Assembly (NCBI GenBank): GCA_046160675.1
Contig: JBJXHH010000205.1
Location: 1-26,844, forward strand
Reading direction: 5' to 3'
DNA length: 26,844 bases
Source: JACMJP01 sp046160675
GTDB lineage: Bacteria; Bacteroidota; Bacteroidia; Chitinophagales; BACL12
Within the stretch, counting starts at the first letter, position 1. Every line of letters begins with the position of its first letter. Below the pieces are notes generated by a model, which saw nothing but the letters and a program-made list of their open reading frames with translations, ran no database searches and had not been told where the DNA came from. The translations under genes and the position numbers were made by a program. Below are positions 15,484-23,178 of this stretch, piece by piece.

Positions 15484-16851
15484 ATGGAATTTATTAACAG
15501 TTACATAGAAACCAACAAAGACAGGCTTTTAAATGAATTGCTTGAACTGCTGCGCATCCCCAGTGTAAGCGCTGACCCGAAATACAAGGAAGATGTTGCA
15601 AGATGTGCTGAAGCTGTTGCACAGAAATTGCGGGACGCCGGAGCAGAAAATGTGAAGGTAAATCCTACGGCAGGCCACCCAATTGTAACCGCTGAAAAAA
15701 TTATTGACCCGAAGTTAAAAACCGTTTTATGCTACGGGCATTACGACGTACAGCCTGCTGACCCGGTTGATCTCTGGACATCTCCGCCTTTTGAACCTGT
15801 GATTAAAGACGGAAACATTTATGCAAGGGGTTCTTGTGATGATAAAGGCCAGGTGTATATGCACATAAAAGCATTTGAAGCAATGATGCAAAATAATGCC
15901 CTGCCTTGTAATGTGAAATTTATTATTGAAGGTGAAGAAGAAGTTGGTTCAGCAAACCTCGGCACATTTATCAATGCACACAAAGAAAACTTAAGTTGTG
16001 ATGTGATATTAATATCCGACACTTCAATTATTGCAAATGATTTGCCTTCTGTTACTGTAGGTTTGAGGGGATTGGCTTACATGGAAGTGGAAGTAACGGG
16101 CCCTAACAGGGATCTGCACAGTGGTGTGTATGGCGGCAGTGTTGCAAACCCGATCAATACGTTGTGTGATATGATCTCTTCACTGATTGATAAAGACGGG
16201 CACATAACAGTGGAAGGATTTTATGATGATGTAGAAATTGTAAGTGAGGCAGAAAGAACTGAGATGGCGAAAACGCCTTTTAGTTTAGATGATTATAAAA
16301 AAGATCTCGGGGTGGATGAAGTGAAGGGTGAAAAAGGATATTCGAGCCTGGAAAGAGTTTCCATCCGCCCGACACTGGATGTGAACGGCATCTGGGGTGG
16401 ATATACAGGCGAAGGAAGTAAAACTGTTTTACCGGGTAAAGCTTTTGCAAAAATTTCTATGCGATTGGTTCCCAACCAGGAGTCGCATAAAATTGCCGAT
16501 CTCTTTGAAAAACATTTCAAAAAAATAGCGCCCCCTTATGTGAAAGTTAAAGTAAGCCATCATCATGGCGGCGAACCCGTTGTTGTGCCTTTAGATTTTC
16601 CGGCATTGCAGGCAAGCGCAAAAGCGATGGAAAAAACTTTCGGGAAAAAACCTATTCCTACCAGGGAAGGCGGCAGCATCCCGATAGTAGCATTGTTTGA
16701 AAAAGTGCTGGGTGCAAAAAGTATTTTGATGGGCTTCGGGTTAAACAGTGATAACATTCACTCACCCAACGAAAAGTACGGTTTGTTCAATTACTATAAA
16801 GGCATAGAAACTCTGCCCTGGTTCTTTAAGTACTATGCAGAGATGGATTGA
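15484..16851 (+). CDS. M20 family metallopeptidase (dipeptidase)
   Basis: 455 residues, the usual size for M20 dipeptidases of the carnosinase/CNDP2-like group. Metal ligands and catalytic residues are in order: CYGHYDVQPADPVDLW (His86, Asp88), YARGSCDDKGQVYMH (Asp119), IEGEEEVGSANL (general base and ligand Glu151/Glu152), ISDTS (Asp179), and GLNSDNIHSPNEKY near the C-terminus with the last His ligand. The inserted dimerisation/lid domain (about 200-320) includes the conserved LHSGVYGG. It would hydrolyse dipeptides and other short peptides with two Zn2+ or Mn2+ ions, in the cytosol (no signal peptide). It has its own promoter element and no obvious operon partner; its stop is followed by repeat-rich non-coding DNA. 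Confidence 0.92.
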   Translation: MEFINSYIETNKDRLLNELLELLRIPSVSADPKYKEDVARCAEAVAQKLRDAGAENVKVNPTAGHPIVTAEKIIDPKLKTVLCYGHYDVQPADPVDLWTSPPFEPVIKDGNIYARGSCDDKGQVYMHIKAFEAMMQNNALPCNVKFIIEGEEEVGSANLGTFINAHKENLSCDVILISDTSIIANDLPSVTVGLRGLAYMEVEVTGPNRDLHSGVYGGSVANPINTLCDMISSLIDKDGHITVEGFYDDVEIVSEAERTEMAKTPFSLDDYKKDLGVDEVKGEKGYSSLERVSIRPTLDVNGIWGGYTGEGSKTVLPGKAFAKISMRLVPNQESHKIADLFEKHFKKIAPPYVKVKVSHHHGGEPVVVPLDFPALQASAKAMEKTFGKKPIPTREGGSIPIVALFEKVLGAKSILMGFGLNSDNIHSPNEKYGLFNYYKGIETLPWFFKYYAEMD

Positions 16852-17116
16852 GGAATTACAATAACAACCTTAGTCCCCTCAGAGTTACCTGCAAGGAGCT
16901 CTGTGGTAATATTCGGCAAATTTCTTTAGTTACAACACATCATACAAGTGTGGACTGTAAGCCAGTTACAAACTGGCTGCCAAAGCAAGGCACAAGTTAC
17001 GTTGCGCTAAACTTGCGTTAGTGGGGAGAGATACAAATTTTCTGCTACCCCAAAACTTTTTGCTGAGCATGAAACCCAGCCTGTTGCAAATGTGCTGTTA
17101 GTGGCTGGTGTTATTA
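16852..17116. repeat. Hairpin-rich, REP-like intergenic stretch
   Basis: There is no coding signal in 265 bp. Three inverted repeats are seen: CAGAG/CTCTG (16880-16903, loop 14); AGCCAGTT/AACTGGCT (16960-16978), a perfect 8-bp stem with a 3-nt loop; and CAAGTT/AACTTG (16993-17015) with a loop rich in GCGC. The last two hairpins, 14 bp apart, look like the paired hairpins of REP elements mobilised by REP-associated tyrosine (IS200-like) transposases. The sequence is consistent with a decayed mosaic of small repeats between the dipeptidase and the convergent oxidoreductase gene. Confidence 0.5.
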
Positions 17117-18082
17117 TCATTCAACTATTTTAATAATGACATTTCCTGTTTTTTGTCCTGATTCAACATATTTGTATGCCTCTACAATTTGTTCTATATT
17201 ATAATACCTGTCAATTACGGGTTTAAATTCACCTCTTTCAACAAGTTCTTTCAAAAATATTACGTCTTGCTTAGTGATGGTCGGCATTGGAAATAAAAGC
17301 CTTTTGCCGCCCCAAAGCGGTGTAGTTAATGCCAAAAGTAGATTCTCTCCGTTTTTACCTAACTCGGTGGAAATGTAAATTCCTTTTTCACTTAATAAAG
17401 GTTTGCATTTTCCAAATGAACTTTTTCCAACTGCATCAAAGATGAAATCAAACTTATCTTCTGTCTTCGTAAAATCCTGCGTTTGATAATCAATAACAGT
17501 ATCTGCACCGAGAGATTTTACCAAACTTACGTTTTTTGTATTACACACCGCTGTTACTTTTGCCCCAAAATGCTTTAATAATTGTACAGCCGCAGAACCA
17601 ATAGCGCCGGTTGCTCCGTAAACTAACACATTTTGCCCATGCTTAACTTTTGCTGCTCTTATATCCACTAAGGCATAATGTCCACCTTCAGTTATGGGTG
17701 CCGCTTTATCAAAGCTTACATTGTCAGGCATATTTGTAACCGCATCCGTTTCAGCAATTGTTAAATATTCTCCATGTCCGCCAAAGGTTTTATCGTTAAA
17801 CCCAAAAACTCTATCGCCTTTTTTGAATGTTGTTACCAGCTGCCCTATTTCTTCAACTATACCTGCAAACTCACAACCCAATATTTGATATTTTGGTCGT
17901 AACAATCCAGACCAGAATCGTGAAATAAAATATTCAGCACTGCGAAAACCCGAATCAGTCCGGTTTACTGTGGATGCATATACCTTCACCAATACCTCGT
18001 TATCTTTCGGTACAGGTTTGGGAACTTCCATTAACTTGGCAACTTCCGGTGGCCCGTATTTTGAATATACAATTGCTCTCAT
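17117..18082 (-). CDS. Zinc-independent medium-chain NAD(P)-dependent dehydrogenase (quinone oxidoreductase-like)
   Basis: 321 residues: an N-terminal GroES-like domain (about 1-120, with LGCEFAGIVEEIG and FKKGDRVFGF) and a Rossmann domain (about 125-260) whose nucleotide-binding turn is YGATGAIGSAAVQLLKHFGA. The sequence lacks the cysteine cluster of the structural zinc and the catalytic-zinc Cys/His pattern, so it belongs with quinone oxidoreductase/enoyl-reductase-like members. It would reduce a quinone or an activated double bond with NAD(P)H; the substrate is unknown. It stands alone, flanked on both sides by the longest hairpin-containing non-coding stretches of the window, and no TAnnTTTG element precedes it, unlike most unlinked genes here. 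This leaves open an acquisition separate from its neighbours. Confidence 0.88.
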   Translation of the reverse strand: MRAIVYSKYGPPEVAKLMEVPKPVPKDNEVLVKVYASTVNRTDSGFRSAEYFISRFWSGLLRPKYQILGCEFAGIVEEIGQLVTTFKKGDRVFGFNDKTFGGHGEYLTIAETDAVTNMPDNVSFDKAAPITEGGHYALVDIRAAKVKHGQNVLVYGATGAIGSAAVQLLKHFGAKVTAVCNTKNVSLVKSLGADTVIDYQTQDFTKTEDKFDFIFDAVGKSSFGKCKPLLSEKGIYISTELGKNGENLLLALTTPLWGGKRLLFPMPTITKQDVIFLKELVERGEFKPVIDRYYNIEQIVEAYKYVESGQKTGNVIIKIVE

Positions 18083-18304
18083 TTTCTAAATATTCTGTTG
18101 ATTCTAAGTTGTGTCCTATACTTGTCAATAAATTAATTATAAGTCTGATTGGCGATCTCCCGTCTCGTTCTCGCATCTTGTGAGGATGCTCAGCCTAATC
18201 GCATGTTGCGCAATAAAAATAAATAAAATACATGTATCCAGTATACAGGGAGACAGCTGCATTATAAGCGATCAGCAGGGAATGAAAGAATAAATACTTT
18301 GCAC
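18083..18304. other. Non-coding stretch upstream of the oxidoreductase, with a small hairpin
   Basis: 222 bp between the 3' end of gpmI and the oxidoreductase start. It contains one clear hairpin, GCATC/GATGC (18173-18189, 7-nt loop), and an AT-rich block (18200-18235). On the minus strand a TTGACA (18123-18128) is 40 nt before the oxidoreductase ATG, but no matching -10 follows. No coding remnant was found in any frame by eye. Confidence 0.5.
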
Positions 18305-19852
18305 CTACATTGTTCCTACCAATACATCCCCGCTCATTTCCACCGGGATATCAATGCCCATGATAGTAAGAATGGTAGGCGCAATATCACCCAACTTTCC
18401 GTTTTTGATGGAAGTGAATCTTTTTTCTTTATCAATATAAAATACAGGAACGGGGTTAGTGGAGTGTTGCGTATTTGGTGAGCCGTCTTCGTTTATCTCA
18501 TTGTCAGAGTTGCCATGATCGGCTGTGAGGATTACTGCATAGTTATTTTCCAGCGCAGCGTCAACCACTTCGCCAACACAAGTATCCACTGCCTCGCAAG
18601 CTTTTACAGCAGCTTCAAAAACTCCTGTATGTCCCACCATGTCAGCATTTGCGAAGTTCAGGCAAATAAAATCCGCAGCCTTGTTTTTCAGCTCGGCAAC
18701 TATTGCATCCTTCACTTCATAGGCGCTCATCTCAGGTTGCAGGTCATACGTCGCTACTTTCGGCGAAGGGATGAGTATTCTTGTTTCGCCCGCAAATTCT
18801 TTTTCCCTGCCGCCGGAAAAGAAGAATGTTACATGCGGGTATTTTTCTGTTTCTGCAATGCGGATTTGTTTTAAGTTATTTTTTTCAATCACCTCCCCGA
18901 TCGTTTTTGTCAAGTCTTCATTTTCAAAGATCACTTCTACATTTTTAAAAGATTGATCATACCTCGTCATGGTAACATACTGCAGATTTCTTTTCTGCAT
19001 GTCAAATGCAGGAAAATCCTGCTGCGTTAAAACGGTTGTGATCTGCCTGCACCTGTCTGTTCTGAAATTAAAGCAGATCACTGCATCGCCTTCCTCTATT
19101 GTTGCAAGGGGGTTTTCATTTTCATCAACACAAACAAGGGGTTTTATAAATTCATCTGTTACATTTTCTGCATAACTTTCATCAACAGCTTTTAAAACAT
19201 CGCTGGTTTTTTTCCCTTTTCCTTTTACTAACAAATCATAAGCAAGTTTTATACGTTCCCAGCGCTTATCCCTGTCCATCGCATAATATCTTCCGCAAAC
19301 GGAAGCAATTGTTCCGCAATTGTTTTTTTGAAGATGTGTTTCTAAATCGCCTAAAAACTTTCTCCCGCTTTTCGGGTCACAGTCCCTTCCATCAGTAAAT
19401 GCATGCACAAAAACATGTTTTCCATCCAGCCCGTTTTGTTTTGTTACATCACATAAAGCCATTACATGGTTTATATGAGAATGAACACCCCCATCACTTA
19501 CCAAGCCGATGAAATGCAGGTTTTTATTTTCCTGTTTTGCATACGTTATTGCATCAAGCAAAGTCTTGTTTTTAGCAAGTTCCCCGCTTTGTACTGCTTT
19601 TGAAATGCGTTGTAATTCCTGGTACACAATGCGCCCGGCGCCGAGATTCAAATGCCCAACCTCGCTGTTTCCCATCTGCCCTTCAGGCAGGCCCACAAAC
19701 TCACCATCTGTTCTCAACTCAGCGTTAGGATACAGTTTATAATAGCTGTTCACATGCTGGGTTTGAGCCTGGGCGATAGCAGAAACTGCCGCATTTTTTC
19801 CGTGCCCCCAGCCGTCCATGATGATGAGAATAACCCGTTTTTGTTCACCCAT
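18305..19852 (-). CDS. gpmI: 2,3-bisphosphoglycerate-independent phosphoglycerate mutase
   Basis: 515 residues, the normal length. It opens with the metal-binding VILIIMDGWGHGKN (Asp13), and the nucleophile Ser63 is in GQMGNSEVGHLNLGAGR. The phosphotransferase insert (about 80-310) includes SDGGVHSHINH, HAFTDGRD and GRYYAMDRDKRW, and the C-terminal phosphatase part has LNFANADMVGHTG and TADHGNSDN with the remaining Mn2+ ligands. It interconverts 3- and 2-phosphoglycerate in glycolysis and gluconeogenesis, in the cytosol, with two Mn2+ ions. It appears as a single-gene unit. An exact TAnnTTTG element on its strand ends only 4 nt before the ATG, which predicts a leaderless message. Confidence 0.96.
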   Translation of the reverse strand: MGEQKRVILIIMDGWGHGKNAAVSAIAQAQTQHVNSYYKLYPNAELRTDGEFVGLPEGQMGNSEVGHLNLGAGRIVYQELQRISKAVQSGELAKNKTLLDAITYAKQENKNLHFIGLVSDGGVHSHINHVMALCDVTKQNGLDGKHVFVHAFTDGRDCDPKSGRKFLGDLETHLQKNNCGTIASVCGRYYAMDRDKRWERIKLAYDLLVKGKGKKTSDVLKAVDESYAENVTDEFIKPLVCVDENENPLATIEEGDAVICFNFRTDRCRQITTVLTQQDFPAFDMQKRNLQYVTMTRYDQSFKNVEVIFENEDLTKTIGEVIEKNNLKQIRIAETEKYPHVTFFFSGGREKEFAGETRILIPSPKVATYDLQPEMSAYEVKDAIVAELKNKAADFICLNFANADMVGHTGVFEAAVKACEAVDTCVGEVVDAALENNYAVILTADHGNSDNEINEDGSPNTQHSTNPVPVFYIDKEKRFTSIKNGKLGDIAPTILTIMGIDIPVEMSGDVLVGTM

Positions 19853-19856
19853 GCGG

Positions 19857-19864
19857 CAAAGGTA
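19857..19864 (-). promoter_or_regulatory. -7 promoter element of gpmI
   Basis: On the minus strand this is TACCTTTG, an exact TAnnTTTG, and only CCGC separates it from the gpmI ATG. At the spacing seen for tRNA-Ala, transcription would start inside the first codons unless the true start is further downstream or another promoter is used. Confidence 0.5.
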
Positions 19865-19908
19865 AATGGAAATTTTTAAGCCGGTTTTTATTTACTGTCT
19901 TCTTGGTA

Positions 19909-19916
19909 TAATTTTG
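19909..19916 (+). promoter_or_regulatory. -7 promoter element of the DUF4783-nadC unit
   Basis: TAATTTTG matches TAnnTTTG exactly and ends 24 nt before the ATG at 19941. It is divergent from the gpmI element about 45 bp away. Confidence 0.6.
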
Positions 19917-19940
19917 GCTCATGCAGTGCGGTGAAACAAA

Positions 19941-20342
19941 ATGATACGTTTAATCAGATATAAAAAAATCTTTTTCCTACTCCTTGTTCCGTTTTTTATC
20001 ATGGCAACAATGCTCAGCGGTTTGGATGATATCGCCAAAGCTTTTCAAAGCGGCGATGCCAGCCGGGTAGCAGGTTATTTTGATAAAATGGTGGAGATGA
20101 ATATGAGCGGGAAAGAAGGGGCTTACAGTAAATCGCAGGCAGAACAGGTTTTAAAAGATTTCTTTTCTAAAAATAAACCTATAAAATTTGAATTTCAGCA
20201 TGATGGTGCATCAGGTGGAAACAATGCATATTATGCGATCGGCATACTTAAAACTGAAAACTCAAAATTCAGGGTATCACTCTACATGAAGAAAAATGAT
20301 AGTACCTTTATCATCCAGGAACTAACTATCGAAAATGAATAA
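19941..20342 (+). CDS. DUF4783 protein
   Basis: 133 residues. A hydrophobic N-terminal segment (about 9-26, IFFLLLVPFFIMATMLSG) acts as signal peptide or anchor, and the rest (about 28-133, LDDIAKAFQSGDASRVAGYFD ... STFIIQELTIENE) has the length and pattern of an NTF2-like alpha+beta cone, as described for DUF4783. The function is unknown. DUF4783 genes commonly lie directly before nadC in Bacteroidota, and here the stop overlaps the nadC start by 8 bp, implying translational coupling. No catalytic residues can be identified. Confidence 0.83.
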   Translation: MIRLIRYKKIFFLLLVPFFIMATMLSGLDDIAKAFQSGDASRVAGYFDKMVEMNMSGKEGAYSKSQAEQVLKDFFSKNKPIKFEFQHDGASGGNNAYYAIGILKTENSKFRVSLYMKKNDSTFIIQELTIENE

Positions 20343-21195
20343 CCCTGAACTGCAGGAAACCATTCTTGAAATTATTGATAATGCTTTTATTGAAGATATC
20401 CGGGAGGGTGACCACACTACACTCGCAACTATTGATGCAGATGCGGTAGGAAAAGCGATTCTGCTTGTAAAAGAAGGCGGCATTATTGCCGGAGTGGAAC
20501 TGGCACAAATTATCTTACATCATATCAATCCTGAATTGGAAGTAGAAGAATTTATTCCTGACGGCTCTGAGGTTGAACCAGGAAACATTGTTTTCAAAGT
20601 TGCCGGAAGAGTGCAGGCTTTGTTAGTAGCTGAAAGAACAATGCTCAATTTCATGCAACGTATGAGCGGCATATCTACAAAAACTCACCGTTTCTGCCAG
20701 GCAATAAAACATACACATGCAAGGATCCTGGATACAAGAAAAACAACTCCGGGTTTACGTTACTTTGAAAAATGGGCTGTTCGCCTGGGCGGCGGGCAAA
20801 ATCACAGGTTCGGCCTCTATGATATGATCATGATCAAAGACAATCATATAGATTTTTGCGGCGGAATACAAAAAGCAATTGAAAAAACAAAAAACTATCT
20901 TGAAGAAAATGAGTTGGAGCTGAAGATAGAAGTTGAAACAAGAAACCTGAAGGAAGTAGAAGAAGTTTTAAAAACAGGAGGTGTTGACAGGATCATGCTT
21001 GACAATTATTCCCTGGAGGAAATGCGCAAAGCAGTACAACTTATCAATAGCAAAGTTGAAACTGAAGCCAGCGGGGGGGTTACATTACAAACTGTTGCTG
21101 CAATTGCCGAAACAGGTGTTGATTATATATCAGTAGGTGAACTTACTCATTCAATAAACTCTCTCGATTTGAGTTTTAAAGCTCAGCTACATTAA
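20335..21195 (+). CDS. nadC: Nicotinate-nucleotide pyrophosphorylase (carboxylating)
   Basis: 286 residues, full length. The N-terminal domain has EDIREGDHTTLATI and ERTMLNFMQRMSGIST, and the barrel has the quinolinate and PRPP-binding residues in ILDTRKTTPGLRYFEKWAVRLGGGQNHRFGLYD, MIKDNHI, then EVETRNL, MLDNYS and ASGGVTLQTV. It converts quinolinate and phosphoribosyl pyrophosphate to nicotinate mononucleotide, CO2 and pyrophosphate in de novo NAD synthesis, in the cytosol. The ATG at 20335 overlaps the DUF4783 stop by 8 bp. No nadA or nadB is in the window. The next gene has its own promoter. Confidence 0.96.
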   Translation: MNNPELQETILEIIDNAFIEDIREGDHTTLATIDADAVGKAILLVKEGGIIAGVELAQIILHHINPELEVEEFIPDGSEVEPGNIVFKVAGRVQALLVAERTMLNFMQRMSGISTKTHRFCQAIKHTHARILDTRKTTPGLRYFEKWAVRLGGGQNHRFGLYDMIMIKDNHIDFCGGIQKAIEKTKNYLEENELELKIEVETRNLKEVEEVLKTGGVDRIMLDNYSLEEMRKAVQLINSKVETEASGGVTLQTVAAIAETGVDYISVGELTHSINSLDLSFKAQLH

Positions 21196-21204
21196 TACTT
21201 CTCG

Positions 21205-21219
21205 TTTACAGCTTGTAAA
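21205..21219. promoter_or_regulatory. Palindrome over the -33 region of the LTA synthase-like gene
   Basis: TTTACAGCTTGTAAA is a perfect inverted repeat (6-bp arms, 3-nt centre). It contains the TTG (21213-21215) that sits 22 bp before the -7 element at 21238. There is no T-run, so it is not a standard terminator; it could be an operator, or a chance palindrome. Confidence 0.35.
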
Positions 21220-21237
21220 TCCGGGTAAAATTATTTA

Positions 21238-21245
21238 TATCTTTG
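21238..21245 (+). promoter_or_regulatory. -7 promoter element of the LTA synthase-like operon
   Basis: TATCTTTG matches TAnnTTTG exactly and ends 7 nt before the ATG at 21253, another case where little or no leader is possible. The TTG at 21213-21215 is the best -33 candidate. Confidence 0.55.
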
Positions 21246-21252
21246 AGGGTTC

Positions 21253-23178
21253 ATGCTGCACCACCAGCTTTTTCATACAAAACTTTTACTTAAAAGATTG
21301 GGCATCCTGCTCCTGGTTTATGCCATCTGCCGCATTTTGTTTTATTTTTTTAACAGAACTCTTTTTCCGGAAGTTACACTTGGTAATTTTTTAGGTGTCA
21401 TGTTTCACGGTATCCGTTTTGATATTGCATCTATTCTTATCGTAAATTCACTTTTCATTTTATTGCATATTCTTCCCAGCCCTTTGAGGGAAACTACTTT
21501 TTATCAGAAAATCCTCAAAATCATTTTTTATGTTTTTAACGGTATTGCACTGATGTTTGAAGCGGGGGATTTTATTTATTTTCCTTACGGATTGCAGCGT
21601 ACTTCCATGCATGAACTAGGGTTGACAAATGATACCAGTGTATTGCCACAGGTATTAAAAGATTTCTGGTACATCTACCTAATTGTAACGATCATGATTA
21701 TCGGGATAGAATACCTGTATCGGAAAACTGAAATTTATTACCGGAATTATTTACAAAACAAACAACAAGATAATATTCATTACCCTGCACAAATCGGGCT
21801 CATGTGCCTCTTAGTAATTGCCTCCTGGATCGGCGCAAGGGGTGGTGTAGGCTCTGAACCCATATCGCCGCAAAATGCTACTGAGGTAGTTCAGGATGAA
21901 AGACTGAGTGAGCTTGTGATAAATACCCCCTTCTCGGTTTTATATGCTGCGGCACACAGGAAGGTGGAAGAAAAAAATTATTTTGATGCAGAGGATATAC
22001 ATAACATGTTTACCATCTTTCATGAGAATGTCCGTTTCTACAAGAGTCCGAAGAAAATTGAAAAAGAACCGAGAAATATTTGTGTGATAGTGCTGGAGAG
22101 TTTTTCAAAGGAATATATCGGGTATTTTAAACCCGGAATGGAGTATACTCCTTTTCTTGATTCCCTCATGAAAGAGGGTCTTACATTTACGAATGCTTAT
22201 TCAAACGGAAAATCTTCTAACCAAGGCATTATTGCAATAACATCCGGGATCCCAGCTATGATGCCGGAACCATTTATTTCATCAGTCTATGGTGTAAATG
22301 ATATAAAAGGTGTTGGTGATTATCTTGATGAAATAGACTATGATTCTTATTTCTTTCATGGCGCTAACAATGGCTCCATGGGCTTTGATAAGTTTATGGA
22401 AAACTGCGGATTCAAAGGTTATTTTGGCAGAAATGAATATAATAACGATGCTGATTTTGACGGAAACTGGGGCATTTTTGATGAGCCGTTTCTGAAATGG
22501 TCTGCAAACATGATGGCAGAATTTAATGAGCCTTTTTATTCGGAAATATTTACAATTTCCTCACACCATCCATTCAAAGTTCCTAAAGAATATGTTGGGA
22601 AATTCAAAAAAGGAGAAATACCGATGCTTGAAGTAGTGGCCTATGCTGACTATGCTTTACAACAATTTTTTGAAGAAGCAAAAAAACAACCCTGGTACAG
22701 TAACACTCTGTTTATTCTCACAGCAGACCATCCGGGCCCTCCAATACCGGGTGATGAATTCTACCAAAACCAGGTAGGCGCTCACAGTACTTGGTTATTA
22801 CTTTACAAACCGAACGGAGAGTTTAAGGGGGAAAGCAGGATGGTGGTGCAGCAAAGTGATATTATGCCAACGGTGCTGGATTATGCCGGTTATACTGGCA
22901 AGTACATGGCTTTCGGGCAAAGTATTTTTGATACCACATCACAACGTTTTATTTATAATCATCATTCCAGTGATTTTATGATACTAAATGATGATTATGT
23001 GTTACAGTATAACGGCATGAGAACCGAAGGTTTGTACGCATACAAACAGGACAGTTTACTTCACAATAATCTTACTGAATCTCTCCCTGATATTTCTGCA
23101 AAAATGGAAGATAAACTAAAAGCCATCATACAGGTGCATAATCATGCGATGATTCACAATAAACTTGTTCCCGAGTGA
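21253..23178 (+). CDS. LTA synthase-family sulfatase-fold membrane phosphotransferase
   Basis: 641 residues. Four or five N-terminal transmembrane helices (about 15-34, 52-74, 86-105, 138-156, 178-196) are followed by a large extracytoplasmic alkaline-phosphatase-like domain (about 270-600). Metal and catalytic residues: Glu282 in IVLESFSKE, the nucleophile position in SNGKSSNQG (Ser321, where LtaS has Thr in GKTSD), and the Asp-His pair in TADHPGPP, plus ADFDGNWG and HSTWLLLY. The layout is that of lipoteichoic acid synthase and related glycerophosphate or phosphoethanolamine transferases; in a Gram-negative without LTA the acceptor must be another envelope glycan or lipid. The stop overlaps the next gene by GTGA, which encodes a diacylglycerol kinase-like enzyme. 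Such transfer from phospholipids releases diacylglycerol. Hydrolase activity is an alternative. Confidence 0.88.
   Translation: MLHHQLFHTKLLLKRLGILLLVYAICRILFYFFNRTLFPEVTLGNFLGVMFHGIRFDIASILIVNSLFILLHILPSPLRETTFYQKILKIIFYVFNGIALMFEAGDFIYFPYGLQRTSMHELGLTNDTSVLPQVLKDFWYIYLIVTIMIIGIEYLYRKTEIYYRNYLQNKQQDNIHYPAQIGLMCLLVIASWIGARGGVGSEPISPQNATEVVQDERLSELVINTPFSVLYAAAHRKVEEKNYFDAEDIHNMFTIFHENVRFYKSPKKIEKEPRNICVIVLESFSKEYIGYFKPGMEYTPFLDSLMKEGLTFTNAYSNGKSSNQGIIAITSGIPAMMPEPFISSVYGVNDIKGVGDYLDEIDYDSYFFHGANNGSMGFDKFMENCGFKGYFGRNEYNNDADFDGNWGIFDEPFLKWSANMMAEFNEPFYSEIFTISSHHPFKVPKEYVGKFKKGEIPMLEVVAYADYALQQFFEEAKKQPWYSNTLFILTADHPGPPIPGDEFYQNQVGAHSTWLLLYKPNGEFKGESRMVVQQSDIMPTVLDYAGYTGKYMAFGQSIFDTTSQRFIYNHHSSDFMILNDDYVLQYNGMRTEGLYAYKQDSLLHNNLTESLPDISAKMEDKLKAIIQVHNHAMIHNKLVPE

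Noticed and set aside
18100..18128. E. coli-like sigma-70 promoter (TTGACA) upstream of the oxidoreductase
   Set aside because: The -35 hexamer is perfect, but at 17 bp spacing the -10 position reads AGAATC, and this phylum uses a different consensus. Not supported as a promoter.
18515..18874. 119-residue plus-strand ORF inside gpmI
   Set aside because: Shadow of a clearly conserved gpmI on the other strand. Cys/Phe-rich composition is typical of antisense frames.
19941..21195. DUF4783-nadC overlap as a novel coupling
   Set aside because: The adjacency appears common in Bacteroidota, so the 8-bp overlap is annotated but not put forward as unusual.
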